Virus record (IMG/VR): IMGVR_UViG_3300031227_000347 | Location: 1 to 26,661 of that record | Reading direction: 5' to 3' (one strand) | Length of the DNA stretch: 26,661 nt | From: a virus | Shown: piece by piece, positions 1 to 5,816 of the stretch | Position numbering within the stretch: the first letter of the stretch is position 1 | How the letters are laid out: each line of letters opens with the position of its first letter | The notes under the pieces: generated by a model | Told to the model about the DNA's origin: nothing | Seen by the model: only the letters and a program-made list of their open reading frames with translations | Databases searched by the model: none | Position numbers and translations under genes: made by a program

Positions 1-93
1 CGCTTTGCTAAAATTTCCCTTTTCTTCGGTAATATAATGGAATATTGATATCACCAAGCATACGATCCCCACAATGCTGTTAAAAACTTTCAT
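1..93 (-). CDS. Small membrane protein, 3' end outside window
   Basis: The reading frame starts at an ATG (93-91) and runs off the left edge, giving 31 residues (MKVFNSIVGIVCLVISIFHY then a charged ITEEKG stretch). A strong Shine-Dalgarno AAGGAGAAAAG lies just upstream and overlaps the stop of the preceding gene, so the two are translationally linked. Residues 4-20 are a continuous hydrophobic segment, either an N-terminal signal anchor or a signal peptide. The function is unknown. A small phage inner-membrane protein is the simplest reading, but only the N-terminus can be seen. Confidence 0.6.
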   Translation of the reverse strand, partial: MKVFNSIVGIVCLVISIFHYITEEKGNFSKA

Positions 94-102
94 CTTTTCT
101 CC

Positions 103-288
103 TTACATAAAATTAATAGGACACTTAATATTCATCTTCTTACAAGCCTTCCAAAACCTCCAACAAAAATCACAACTATCTTCAGCTTGTAGCTTACAAT
201 CATGGTTAAGCCACCGCTTATACCAATCATCGAATAAAACTCTCTTCTGGTCATCGCTCATGTTTTCATAGTCAATCACATCGTTCAT
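103..288 (-). CDS. Small Cys-rich hypothetical protein
   Basis: A 61-residue protein, not recognised. The N-terminal half is acidic (NDVIDYENMSDDQ). The C-terminal half has five cysteines in the pattern DC-x7-CDFC-x6-C-x6-C plus a nearby His and several Trp, which would suit a small zinc-binding fold. The start codon follows AAAAAAGG plus six T, so AAGG is the ribosome binding site with a 6-nt spacer. It is the first gene of the leftmost minus-strand unit, after a 370-bp non-coding region, and its stop lies within the Shine-Dalgarno region of the next gene. Confidence 0.6.
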   Translation of the reverse strand: MNDVIDYENMSDDQKRVLFDDWYKRWLNHDCKLQAEDSCDFCWRFWKACKKMNIKCPINFM

Positions 289-302
289 AAAAAACCTTTT
301 TT
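289..302 (-). repeat. A6CCT6 motif, copy 1
   Basis: An exact 14-mer AAAAAACCTTTTTT that recurs at 3029-3042 and 6109-6122. Read on the minus strand it is AAAAAAGGTTTTTT. Here it sits directly before an ATG and probably serves as the ribosome binding site. Confidence 0.6.
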
Positions 303-593
303 ATTTGCTTATTTCTCCCTGTGAGAATAAGATTATCCCTCGTTATTTTATTGTTAGAGGTTCTGTCCTCTTCGGGAGAAAACAAGTAAACAAACCAACA
401 TCTCTGATAAAACCTTAGATAAAAGTCAAAGTGTTGTAGTCAGTAAGTTTCTTTTTTAAGTTTCTTATTCTTTCAAATACAATGGCTTCTGTCAGCTAGT
501 CAAGCGTCTATTCCGCTTTGTCAATCGTCTGCCCGATTGTGGACGCTGTGGTATTTTTGATAACTATTCTAAGGTTTTTGTGTTCTTTACAAG

Positions 594-621
594 CTTATCA
601 CAAGTTATCATATGTTGTCAA
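594..621 (-). promoter_or_regulatory. Candidate promoter for the leftmost minus-strand unit
   Basis: On the minus strand TTGACA (621-616) is followed after 16 bp by GATAAG (599-594), which is preceded by an extended -10 TG. The -35 is perfect and the -10 matches 4 of 6. The paired TTATCA repeats overlap the -10, as an operator would. The leader would be about 300 nt. A weaker alternative is TTGACT (503-498), 16 bp, TGTATT (481-476). Confidence 0.4.
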
Positions 622-625
622 TAGC

Positions 626-656
626 TTGGAGCAAGGCAATTATGCCCTGCTTCCAA
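626..656 (-). terminator. Hairpin directly after the long early operon
   Basis: TTGGAGCAAGGCA pairs with TGCCCTGCTTCCAA around an ATTA loop, with one bulge and one mismatch. It begins one base past the stop codon of the 658-924 gene and lies just upstream of the candidate promoter for the next unit. There is no U-tract, so this is a terminator-like or 3'-end-protecting hairpin rather than a textbook intrinsic terminator. Confidence 0.4.
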
Positions 657-657
657 A

Positions 658-924
658 TTATTCATCTTTTAGTTCTTGGGCGTTGTCGGTTAAATAGATC
701 TCACGATGACTTGGATCAAAATCTTTTAGTCCGTCAATGCCAACATCATTTAGCTGTGCCTGTACAATGTCCTCGGCTTCTTTCCTGTTCTTTGCCTCAA
801 CGACAGCATAGCCCGCTTGTTCCTCAAAAACCCCAACACTAAACTTCTTCTTCATAGGTCTTTCGCAATTTATGGTATGCCCATCGCCAAAAACTACCTG
901 TGCGGAACAACAATCTTTGTTCAT
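658..924 (-). CDS. Hypothetical protein, DpnD/PcfM-like pattern
   Basis: 88 residues. After a Cys-containing N-terminus (KDCC, NCERP), residues about 26-80 read as a beta strand (KKFSVGVFEE), a second strand with VEAKN, then a helix rich in EA (RKEAEDIVQAQL) and a further strand (HREIYLTD). This order resembles the small DpnD/PcfM-type fold found in mobile elements, but that is a pattern match only; function is unknown. AAAGGA precedes the ATG. It is the last gene of the long minus-strand operon and is followed at once by a hairpin. Confidence 0.6.
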   Translation of the reverse strand: MNKDCCSAQVVFGDGHTINCERPMKKKFSVGVFEEQAGYAVVEAKNRKEAEDIVQAQLNDVGIDGLKDFDPSHREIYLTDNAQELKDE

Positions 925-939
925 TTTTTCCTTTCTTAA

Positions 940-1227
940 TTAGTTAGTATTTTCATCTACCACAACTTCCTCAATTTTTACATCTTTGTATCCCTCTCCT
1001 CTCCAATAATCTGCGGTTTCCTCCGCTTTTTCTTTTGATAACAAATTGTCGTTTACCTCGCCACCACCTACCCAAACCGAGTAAGTCCTGTGATCGCCCC
1101 CATATTCTTTTGATACTTCGTCAACCCAACTTTCAACCGCAATGGTATCGTTGTTTTTCAACTCATTGCTTTTTCCCCTTACAAATTTAATCACCCTTTT
1201 TAATGCTTCATAAGTTTCTTCATTCAT
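940..1227 (-). CDS. Hypothetical protein, paralogue of the 2004-2174 gene
   Basis: 95 residues of unknown function. The N-terminus MNEETYEALKRVIKFV is nearly the same as that of the 2004-2174 product, and both continue to a short VExWV motif, so they look like copies of one ancestral gene. This copy has an extra C-terminal part containing Gly-rich GGGEV and an acidic tail. The start overlaps the upstream stop as ATGA, with GAGGGAG as ribosome binding site, so translation is coupled. Confidence 0.65.
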   Translation of the reverse strand: MNEETYEALKRVIKFVRGKSNELKNNDTIAVESWVDEVSKEYGGDHRTYSVWVGGGEVNDNLLSKEKAEETADYWRGEGYKDVKIEEVVVDENTN

Positions 1228-1418
1228 TTTGCTCCCTCTTTGTTAACTAGGAAATCCAACATGTCGTGTCGTCCTAACAGGTACGCCAAATCTTCTGCTC
1301 TTGACATATTCCAATCAAGTTCTCCAACACTTCCAAGCCCTTTCATCGTTTCTTTGTGATGTTCCAAAATCTCACTTATAACATTGCTTCTTTCTTTCTT
1401 CAGTTGAGTTTTGTTCAT
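1224..1418 (-). CDS. Small helical hypothetical protein
   Basis: 64 residues from the ATG at 1418. A longer start at 1436 exists, but AAAGGAAAAAA sits at the right distance from the internal ATG, and the longer start would run into the upstream gene's end. The protein is charged and mostly helical (QLKKERSNVISEILEHHKE, then AEDLAYLLGRHDMLDFL). No domain is recognised. It overlaps the next gene by ATGA. Confidence 0.65.
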   Translation of the reverse strand: MNKTQLKKERSNVISEILEHHKETMKGLGSVGELDWNMSRAEDLAYLLGRHDMLDFLVNKEGAK

Positions 1419-1429
1419 TTTTTTCCTTT

Positions 1430-1975
1430 CTACCAACTAGATTGATAATAATAATCAGCGTCCTCGTCCTCCATTGCCTCTTCAAGTATCTTTTTGGTTT
1501 CGACCAAACCATTATAATACCACTCGTCATATTCATCGTTGCCAAAGAAAAACCCTTCTTGGCAAGGCAATAATTCTTTTGCTTTGCTTGGATCTTTAAT
1601 ATTTTTTCCTTCTTGGTAGTTTGGTAGCTTTTCCCCATTCTTATCAAAAGACCAACTCCGTATAACTTTGCCTTTCACAAGCTTTGAGTTTTCCAAAACC
1701 TCATTTACCAAACCAAGCAACTCTTCCATGTTTTCTTGGCTCACATAATACAAGCCACAATTGTCATCGCCCTCTTGGACATTTTGGACAAACCAATTAT
1801 GAATATGGTTAGCTTTTCTCCAATAGCCCGCTTCCTCAATTACATGAGAAACCTTTTTTTCATCGATACCTGTTTTCTTTCCATTCTTGGTGATCTTAAT
1901 CTTATGATTGTCCGCCCCTTTGTAGTCCCAATTCTTAACATAAGTCTTTTTTTCTAGATACATATCCAAGCCCAT
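1430..1975 (-). CDS. Conserved phage protein, MGLDMYL type
   Basis: 181 residues, the largest product of the left block. The N-terminus MGLDMYL and the motif YWRKANHIHNWFV (from about residue 51) are hallmarks of a widespread phage and bacterial protein family with no settled function. Database labels such as phosphoglycerate kinase attached to relatives are unreliable. The C-terminus is acidic with a WYYNGLVETKKILEEA helix. The ribosome binding site is GAAAGGCGG. The strong conservation in phages suggests a role in takeover of the cell, but this is inference. Confidence 0.75.
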   Translation of the reverse strand: MGLDMYLEKKTYVKNWDYKGADNHKIKITKNGKKTGIDEKKVSHVIEEAGYWRKANHIHNWFVQNVQEGDDNCGLYYVSQENMEELLGLVNEVLENSKLVKGKVIRSWSFDKNGEKLPNYQEGKNIKDPSKAKELLPCQEGFFFGNDEYDEWYYNGLVETKKILEEAMEDEDADYYYQSSW

Positions 1976-2003
1976 TTTGTCCGCCTTTCAATTAAATTAA
2001 TTA

Positions 2004-2174
2004 TTATGGTCTTTGCTCGTCTGCTTGTTCGCCAACCCAATCCTCAACCAAGTCGATATCATTTCCGCCAATCATGTCATTGACGATACAATTTTTCATC
2101 ACGCACTCTGTCTTTCGTTTCTCTTTCACTTCTTCGATGATCCTTTTCAATGCTCCATAAGTTTCTTCATTCAT
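2004..2174 (-). CDS. Small hypothetical protein, paralogue of the 940-1227 gene
   Basis: 56 residues from the ATG at 2174. A longer frame from 2189 (MKGNEM) is an artefact: its ATGAAAGGG is the ribosome binding site of the real start. The N-terminus MNEETYGALKRIIEEV matches the 940-1227 product, and at DNA level 18 bases covering the start are identical between them. The VEDWVGEQ segment corresponds to VESWVDEV in the paralogue. The ATG overlaps the upstream stop as ATGA. Function unknown. Confidence 0.65.
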   Translation of the reverse strand: MNEETYGALKRIIEEVKEKRKTECVMKNCIVNDMIGGNDIDLVEDWVGEQADEQRP

Positions 2175-2370
2175 TTCGTTCCCTTTCATTATTAATTGCT
2201 ATTGTTTCTTCATATTTCAATCCATACCACTCTTTGCCACTCGACTTACATTTATTACAGGTATATTCGTAATAAAAACCCTCCCCCTCTGCCTCCCCAT
2301 TTCCATATTTGATATCTTCACTTCCACAAACCGCACAATTTCCTTGACACTCCTTTGTAATCTCATTCAT
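2167..2370 (-). CDS. Small zinc-ribbon protein
   Basis: 67 residues. Two CxxC knuckles are visible, CAVC (residues 12-15) and CNKC (38-41), spaced as in a zinc ribbon, with SG after the second. The sequence between them is Gly/Glu-rich (GEAEGEGFYYEY). Zinc binding is predicted; a nucleic-acid or protein-binding adaptor role is only inferred. It has the best Shine-Dalgarno of the region (GAGGAGGTAAA) and overlaps the preceding gene's stop as ATGA. Confidence 0.7.
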   Translation of the reverse strand: MNEITKECQGNCAVCGSEDIKYGNGEAEGEGFYYEYTCNKCKSSGKEWYGLKYEETIAINNERERNE

Positions 2371-2534
2371 TTTACCTCCTCAACATTCAAAACTCTCTCG
2401 TTGTTGAAATTAGTTTCCTCAAAGCTTTCCACATCATCGTTCCTCATCTTTTCCATTGCCTCTTCTTCATCGTTTGCCATAACAACATAATTTGTTAGGC
2501 ATTCGCAAGTCGTTCTCACATTGTACTTTTTCAT
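2367..2534 (-). CDS. Short hypothetical protein (55 aa)
   Basis: This frame is below common length cut-offs but has every sign of being real. Its stop TGA overlaps the next gene's ATG, and GAAAGGATC lies 6 nt before the second of two adjacent ATGs (2534). The product starts KKYNVRTTCECLTNYVVMA and continues with an acidic helix NDEEEAMEKM. The strand-strand-helix order and V.A..EEEA pattern resemble the 658-924 product and DpnD/PcfM-type proteins. Function unknown. Confidence 0.7.
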   Translation of the reverse strand: MKKYNVRTTCECLTNYVVMANDEEEAMEKMRNDDVESFEETNFNNERVLNVEEVK

Positions 2535-2547
2535 CATGATCCTTTCA

Positions 2548-2793
2548 CTAATTATTTAAACCAAACATTATAACTTGTTCGCACTTCTTCGGGTCGACCT
2601 CTTTTGGCTTGTAGCTTTCAATCATCTTTGTCAGTTCCGCTTTGGAATATTTTGACAAATCTTCGTCATCATCTTCATATGGTGATATCCCAATTTTCCC
2701 ATAAACCACATTAAGTTCCTCATCGTTTCCAATCAAAATTTCTGCTTCTTGGTTAAACTCTTTTAAACACTTAATCAGTTTTTTCACTTTCAT
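2548..2793 (-). CDS. Conserved phage hypothetical protein, MKVKxLIxxLKxF type
   Basis: 81 residues. The opening MKVKKLIKCLKEFNQEAEI followed by a beta strand (LIGNDEEL) is a pattern common in small phage proteins of unknown role. The middle is very acidic (YEDDDEDLSKYSKAELTKMIESY). AAGGACAAAA precedes the ATG, which overlaps the upstream stop as ATGA, so it is coupled to the zinc-ribbon gene before it. Confidence 0.65.
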   Translation of the reverse strand: MKVKKLIKCLKEFNQEAEILIGNDEELNVVYGKIGISPYEDDDEDLSKYSKAELTKMIESYKPKEVDPKKCEQVIMFGLNN

Positions 2794-2945
2794 TTTTGTC
2801 CTTTCCTTTTATTTCTAATTATTTCAGTCTTTTCATCTTTGATATGTCCGCTTTCGTGTAAAACATCGCCACCGCAACCCTCGCATTTTTCTACATAGTT
2901 TTGTAGTATCTTTGTTCCGCATTTCAAGCATTTCCATATAGCCAT
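2790..2945 (-). CDS. Very small zinc-ribbon protein (51 aa)
   Basis: Found by reading the gap. The product is MAIWKCLKCGTKI, a short linker, CEGCGGDVL and a basic tail. The two CxxC pairs (residues 6-9 and 21-24) and the following Gly residues form a compact zinc ribbon, a common fold in phage accessory proteins. The ribosome binding site ATGAAAGGACAAAA matches the operon consensus, and the stop overlaps the next ATG. Partner unknown. Confidence 0.75.
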   Translation of the reverse strand: MAIWKCLKCGTKILQNYVEKCEGCGGDVLHESGHIKDEKTEIIRNKRKGQK

Positions 2946-2975
2946 TTTTGTCCTTTCATGTTGTCTTAAATTATT

Positions 2976-3026
2976 TTATGTTTTCATCGCCTCCATGTTT
3001 TCATCTACAAATAGACAGGGTAGCAT
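2976..3026 (-). CDS. Possible 16-residue leader or mini-ORF
   Basis: The second A6CCT6 copy, read on the minus strand, puts AAGG 8 nt before an ATG that opens a 16-codon frame (MLPCLFVDENMEAMKT). Inside it GGAGGCG precedes another ATG that would make only MKT. The roughly 100-nt gap holds nothing else. It may be a translated leader or chance; no homology can be claimed. Confidence 0.2.
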   Translation of the reverse strand: MLPCLFVDENMEAMKT

Positions 3027-3028
3027 GG

Positions 3029-3042
3029 AAAAAACCTTTTTT
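3029..3042 (-). repeat. A6CCT6 motif, copy 2
   Basis: An exact AAAAAACCTTTTTT lying between the stop of the 3045-3179 gene and a possible mini-ORF. On the minus strand its AAGG could act as a ribosome binding site. Confidence 0.6.
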
Positions 3043-3044
3043 CT

Positions 3045-3179
3045 TCAACTCACCAAGATCCAAAACAAACCAACCACTAAAACAAATAAACCCACTACAC
3101 TAAAATATAAACCCTTGATAACCTCATCTTGCCAAACCACTACCCCACGCCACTTTTTAGCGTCCTCCTTATAAGTCAT
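3045..3179 (-). CDS. Single-span membrane protein (44 aa)
   Basis: Found by reading the gap. Residues 1-20 are charged and Trp-containing (MTYKEDAKKWRG). Residues 23-44 form one long hydrophobic segment (LYFSVVGLFVLVVGLFWILV) ending almost at the stop, so this is a C-tail-anchored membrane peptide. The ribosome binding site is AAAGGCGGTAAA, and the ATG overlaps the upstream stop (ATGA). Role unknown; an inner-membrane effector is possible. Confidence 0.7.
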   Translation of the reverse strand: MTYKEDAKKWRGVVVWQDEVIKGLYFSVVGLFVLVVGLFWILVS

Positions 3180-3307
3180 TTTACCGCCTTTCTTTTGGTT
3201 AAAAATTCTAATATATCCTGTATGTCTTGAATGATATCTCCCCTGTTGATCAAGACATCGTTGTTTTGTAGCCTTTCCAAAATCTTTATTGCCTTTACAT
3301 CGCTCAT
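3176..3307 (-). CDS. Small helical hypothetical protein (43 aa)
   Basis: The start is set at 3307 because GAAAGGAGCGAA lies just before it. A longer frame from 3364 would translate through the conserved hairpin at 3328-3376 and has no ribosome binding site. The product (MSDVKAIKILERLQNN then an IIQDIQDILEFLTKR helix) is charged and helical, with no known domain. It overlaps the following membrane-protein gene by ATGA. Confidence 0.6.
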   Translation of the reverse strand: MSDVKAIKILERLQNNDVLINRGDIIQDIQDILEFLTKRKAVK

Positions 3308-3327
3308 TTCGCTCCTTTCATTAATTA

Positions 3328-3376
3328 TTTTTTGCCAATTGAGTGGCTCAAACAAGCCACCCAAATCGATAAAAAA
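3328..3376 (-). promoter_or_regulatory. Conserved bulged hairpin, copy A
   Basis: In minus-strand RNA, U6 (3376-3371) pairs with A6 (3333-3328). Then comes an inner helix with two G-U pairs and one mismatch, a single bulged U (3365), two U-A pairs, and an 8-bp stem GGGUGGCU/AGCCACUC closed by a 6-nt loop. G-U pairs become A-C mismatches on the plus strand, so the structure belongs to the operon's own RNA. It begins right after a stop codon and ends 20 nt before the next start. Copies B and C share the architecture. Confidence 0.7.
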
Positions 3377-3586
3377 TTACTTTGCTTTGGTACAGATCCC
3401 CGCTTCAATCAAGCTTTCGGCTGTCCGCCCAAACCAACCTTGCAATTGCCAAGCTTGACCATTGTCAATTAGATATTGCCATGCCTCAATTTGCTCACCC
3501 CTTGTTGCTCCCTCACCCTCACAAAACCCCTCGGCATATGCTGTTGCAAGATATGGTGTCCACTTGATCTTTTTTACTTCACTCAT
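3377..3586 (-). CDS. Conserved small phage protein, LQGWFGR motif
   Basis: 69 residues. The C-terminal half contains WQYLIDNGQAWQLQGWFGR followed by AESLIEAGIC, a motif set seen in a widespread family of small phage proteins of unknown function. Most of the length is this domain; the N-terminus is short and basic (SEVKKIKW). ATGAAAGG-type ribosome binding site. The stop is followed at once by hairpin A. Family recognition is from the motif alone. Confidence 0.7.
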   Translation of the reverse strand: MSEVKKIKWTPYLATAYAEGFCEGEGATRGEQIEAWQYLIDNGQAWQLQGWFGRTAESLIEAGICTKAK

Positions 3587-3599
3587 TTTAAACCTTTCA

Positions 3600-3848
3600 T
3601 TAATTAGTTAATTCAACCATAATTTGAAATATCTCATACAATTTCATTTGTTCGTTTTCATCGATCCAAACCGCTTCAAGATCACCAAGTTTATCGCCTT
3701 TGGTTTCAATTTGCCTTTGAACACTCAATTCACCCGCAAGATCCCAAAACCCCCCTGTTCCATTTTCGTCCTCGACTTCTTTGAATTCACCCGACTTGTA
3801 GCGATCTAAAATGCTTTTGATCCTATCAATTAGTTTCATCTTTTTCAT
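3600..3848 (-). CDS. Hypothetical protein (82 aa)
   Basis: The start is placed at 3848 (MKKMKLIDRIKS), which follows AAAGGCGGAACG. The upstream in-frame ATG at 3863 belongs to the ATGAAAGG leader and overlaps the previous stop. The product has a basic N-terminal helix, a Gly-rich turn (NGTGGFWDLAGEL) and an acidic, helical C-terminus. No family recognised. Confidence 0.6.
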   Translation of the reverse strand: MKKMKLIDRIKSILDRYKSGEFKEVEDENGTGGFWDLAGELSVQRQIETKGDKLGDLEAVWIDENEQMKLYEIFQIMVELTN

Positions 3849-3862
3849 CGTTCCGCCTTTCA

Positions 3863-4213
3863 TTAGCTAGTTAGTTTTAATTTTTCCCAATCAGTAATCA
3901 TCTCATAATCAGTAGCCCGCAAGTCATCGACAAAATTATCGATATTTCCATCGGCTTTTAGAAAACTATAAACCATAACTTTTGTTGCACTTTCCGAACC
4001 GATACGCCCGCCCATAACCCCCATAGCAAGCCAATCGAAAACCCGAAATCTTGCCAATTTCAAATCAAAGTGTGCTTGCTTTACATTGCCACCGAAATAA
4101 TCAATCGTTGCCACAATTGTATGGATCTCATCTGTATCCAAGTTATTCATGACGCCATTACATCGGAAATCGTTTTTTTTCATTTCCATTACTTTTTTCC
4201 AAGTCGTTTTCAT
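3863..4213 (-). CDS. Hypothetical protein (116 aa)
   Basis: Unrecognised 116-residue protein with mixed composition: a basic N-terminus (MKTTWKKVMEMKKNDF), a Gly/Met-rich middle (AMGVMGGRIGSESATKVMVYS) and a charged C-terminus. It looks soluble and folded. Its ATG overlaps the upstream stop as ATGA, with GAAAGGACAAC as ribosome binding site, so it is probably produced together with the 4210-4524 protein. Confidence 0.6.
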   Translation of the reverse strand: MKTTWKKVMEMKKNDFRCNGVMNNLDTDEIHTIVATIDYFGGNVKQAHFDLKLARFRVFDWLAMGVMGGRIGSESATKVMVYSFLKADGNIDNFVDDLRATDYEMITDWEKLKLTS

Positions 4214-4524
4214 GTTGTCCTTTCATCGTTAATTTCATAATAATAGTTTTTTGTTCCGCCCGCATTCTTGCCAACTTTTTCTATATATATTCCGCAATCA
4301 ATCAAAAACCGCAATCTGTTAAAAGTGTTGCTTTCCGCTTCAAGTGTTTTTGCCCATAACTTACAACTCATCTCATAAACATTTGTTGTATTATTGCCCC
4401 CATTGCCCTCAATCTTGCCCGCATTATATTTTAATGCCTCATGTTGAAACCGCAACTCTTTTGCTATCAACTCATAAATTTTTTCATTCATGCCAATCTT
4501 TTTCCAATCAATTTCATTGATCAT
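4210..4524 (-). CDS. Hypothetical helical protein (104 aa)
   Basis: 104 residues, mostly alpha-helical, with an Asn/Gly-rich loop in the middle (EGNGGNNTTNV). The part from about residue 54 (CKLWAKTLEAESNTFNRLRFLIDCGIYI) followed by a Gly-containing turn and NYYYEI strand resembles a winged-helix arrangement, but no DNA-binding motif can be assigned firmly. AAAGGGTCAAA precedes the ATG. Coupled to the next gene by ATGA overlap. Confidence 0.6.
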   Translation of the reverse strand: MINEIDWKKIGMNEKIYELIAKELRFQHEALKYNAGKIEGNGGNNTTNVYEMSCKLWAKTLEAESNTFNRLRFLIDCGIYIEKVGKNAGGTKNYYYEINDERTT

Positions 4525-4545
4525 TTTGACCCTTTCATCATTAGT

Positions 4546-4860
4546 TTATAAATGTTTTTCAAACTTTTTGCTATATCTCATCTCGATATCATTAGCATTG
4601 ACCATGAACAGATCTTTTTCAAAAACTTGCTTACATTCATCACAATTACCGCAATTATTACATGGTAAATAGTCTTCATCAATATCACGAAAACCGCTTG
4701 GAAAATCAATCTCGAAACTTGGATACTCCCCGAAATCATGAGAGTTTGAAACCTTGCGAACGAAACCCCCGATCTTTTTAAACTCATCTTGAAGCCATTT
4801 TTCCGCTTCATCAATAAATTTTGTTGGAGCGTCAATAGTAGTCCATGATCCTAATCGCAT
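4546..4860 (-). CDS. Hypothetical protein with CxxCxxCxxC cluster
   Basis: 104 residues from the ATG at 4860, chosen because GAAAGGATCAAA precedes it. The longer frame from 4923 would translate through hairpin B. Around residue 68 there is a tight cluster CNNCGNCDEC (four Cys spaced CxxCxxCxxC), suited to a metal or Fe-S centre. The region before it contains aromatic and acidic residues (PSFEIDFPSGF). Function unknown. Confidence 0.65.
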   Translation of the reverse strand: MRLGSWTTIDAPTKFIDEAEKWLQDEFKKIGGFVRKVSNSHDFGEYPSFEIDFPSGFRDIDEDYLPCNNCGNCDECKQVFEKDLFMVNANDIEMRYSKKFEKHL

Positions 4861-4880
4861 TTTGATCCTTTCATCATTAA

Positions 4881-4930
4881 TTTTTTTATTCGTTGAGTGG
4901 CTCAATTGAACCACCCAAACCAATAAAAAA
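4881..4930 (-). promoter_or_regulatory. Conserved bulged hairpin, copy B
   Basis: Same architecture as copy A. In minus-strand RNA, U6 pairs with A6, followed by AUU/AAU, a G-G mismatch, a G-C pair, a bulged U (4919), two U-A pairs and the stem GGGUGGUU/AGCCACUC with a 6-nt loop CAAUUG. It ends 20 nt before the next start. The pair below the bulge is G-C here but A-U in copy A, a compensatory change. Confidence 0.7.
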
Positions 4931-4946
4931 TCTTTTTATCATCTCA

Positions 4947-5204
4947 TCATGTTATAGATCGGAAAGTCCGCAATTCATATGGTGTTAATTTATAGCAGTG
5001 ATCACCGCTATTAGCCCGATCCCACAACTTTTGTAGTACACTTTGATATAAAAATGCCTCCCATGTTCGATTTTGATATAGGCACTTGGTTTTATCGTAC
5101 TCATTGCCCCCGACAAAAAGCGTTGCCTCATGCTTAAACCCATTTCGTGTACTTTTCGTTTCGCATAATACATCGATGTTTTTTGTGATCTTGTAAATTT
5201 TCAT
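4947..5204 (-). CDS. Conserved small phage protein, NRTWE motif
   Basis: 85 residues. The segment LYQNRTWEAFLYQSVLQKLWDRA (residues about 42-64) resembles a motif found in many small phage proteins of unknown function. The N-terminus is a beta strand (MKIYKITKNIDVLCETK). GAAAGGATCACG precedes the ATG. The stop lies 17 nt before hairpin B. No function is proposed. Confidence 0.65.
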   Translation of the reverse strand: MKIYKITKNIDVLCETKSTRNGFKHEATLFVGGNEYDKTKCLYQNRTWEAFLYQSVLQKLWDRANSGDHCYKLTPYELRTFRSIT

Positions 5205-5220
5205 CGTGATCCTTTCATCA

Positions 5221-5472
5221 TTAATTTATAAACTTTTTATACTTGGCGGGGATCTTGTTGTATAGCCTCAAGGATTGACCGCTTGACCATTCATTAAGGT
5301 ATATCTCTTTAGTAATGCCAACTTTTTTATTTTTGCCAAACCACAATATACAATTGCCAAGCCCAAGCGTCCCCGCATTCATGGTTATAATCTCACCGCC
5401 ATGCTTATCAACAAAATTTTCTATTTGTTCATTTGTATATGTTCGCACTTGTTTTCTGGAAAATGTTTTCAT
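5221..5472 (-). CDS. Conserved small phage hypothetical protein (83 aa)
   Basis: The start is at 5472 after AAAGGTTTTGCG; the in-frame ATG at 5487 is part of the ATGAAAGG leader. The product begins MKTFSRKQVRTYTNEQIENF and ends with EWSSGQSLRLYNKIPAKYKK, a combination seen in small phage proteins but with no assigned role. Likely alpha+beta, soluble, basic. No catalytic motif. Confidence 0.6.
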   Translation of the reverse strand: MKTFSRKQVRTYTNEQIENFVDKHGGEIITMNAGTLGLGNCILWFGKNKKVGITKEIYLNEWSSGQSLRLYNKIPAKYKKFIN

Positions 5473-5489
5473 CGCAAAACCTTTCATTA

Positions 5490-5798
5490 TTAGATAAACT
5501 TACTATTCACAACCGCACTTGTTAAAATGATACATTCTTGATTTAGCGATATTTTTAATGCCTCGATAATCTCAATCGCAACCGCTTCATCACAATCATA
5601 CAATTCAACTGATAATGTATTTTCAATCACCACCATGCCATTATCATGTTTGTATATCCCACGACCTTCAAAAATAGATCCACCGCCTGCAATCTTTACA
5701 ATTGTGTTTTCTACAATTTTATACGCCTCAATTGTGGATAGTCGTTGCTTTTTTGTGTTCTTATCATTCAAGCCAACCGATAGCGTGTACTTGTTCAT
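5490..5798 (-). CDS. Conserved phage protein, VGLNDKxTK type
   Basis: 102 residues. The sequence order YTLSVGLNDKNTKKQ, an IEAYKIVENTI helix, an EGRGIYKHDNGMVVIENTL hairpin and a final SLNQECIIL strand is typical of a widespread small phage protein family of unknown function. The full length appears intact. Ribosome binding site GAAAGGTTGAAAA. The upstream gap contains hairpin C, whose 3' side ends 18 nt before this start. Confidence 0.7.
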   Translation of the reverse strand: MNKYTLSVGLNDKNTKKQRLSTIEAYKIVENTIVKIAGGGSIFEGRGIYKHDNGMVVIENTLSVELYDCDEAVAIEIIEALKISLNQECIILTSAVVNSKFI

Positions 5799-5816
5799 TT
5801 TTCAACCTTTCAATTA

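Larger units (their letters stand above)
289..625. other. Repeat-dense non-coding control region
   Basis: No gene is seen. The region holds several kinds of short repeat: TAAGTTTCTT twice (444-453, 457-466; 13 bp apart); GTCAANCGTCT twice (499-509, 520-530; 21 bp apart, i.e. two helical turns); TTATCA twice (595-600, 605-610; 10 bp apart, one turn); and an 11-bp inverted pair AAAACCTTAGA / TCTAAGGTTTT (409-419, 568-578) that brackets the 21-bp repeats. Helical phasing suggests cooperative protein binding. It could be an operator/promoter region of the leftmost unit or a replication origin; the sequence does not decide. Confidence 0.5.

Noticed and set aside
289-657. tRNA gene or CRISPR array in the left non-coding region
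   Set aside because: No cloverleaf with a T-loop signature and no repeat-spacer structure; the repeats are only 6-11 bp.
612-842. Plus-strand frame opposite the 658-924 gene
   Set aside because: It is the complement of a well-supported minus-strand gene with a proper leader; its translation is Gln/His/Leu-rich shadow sequence.
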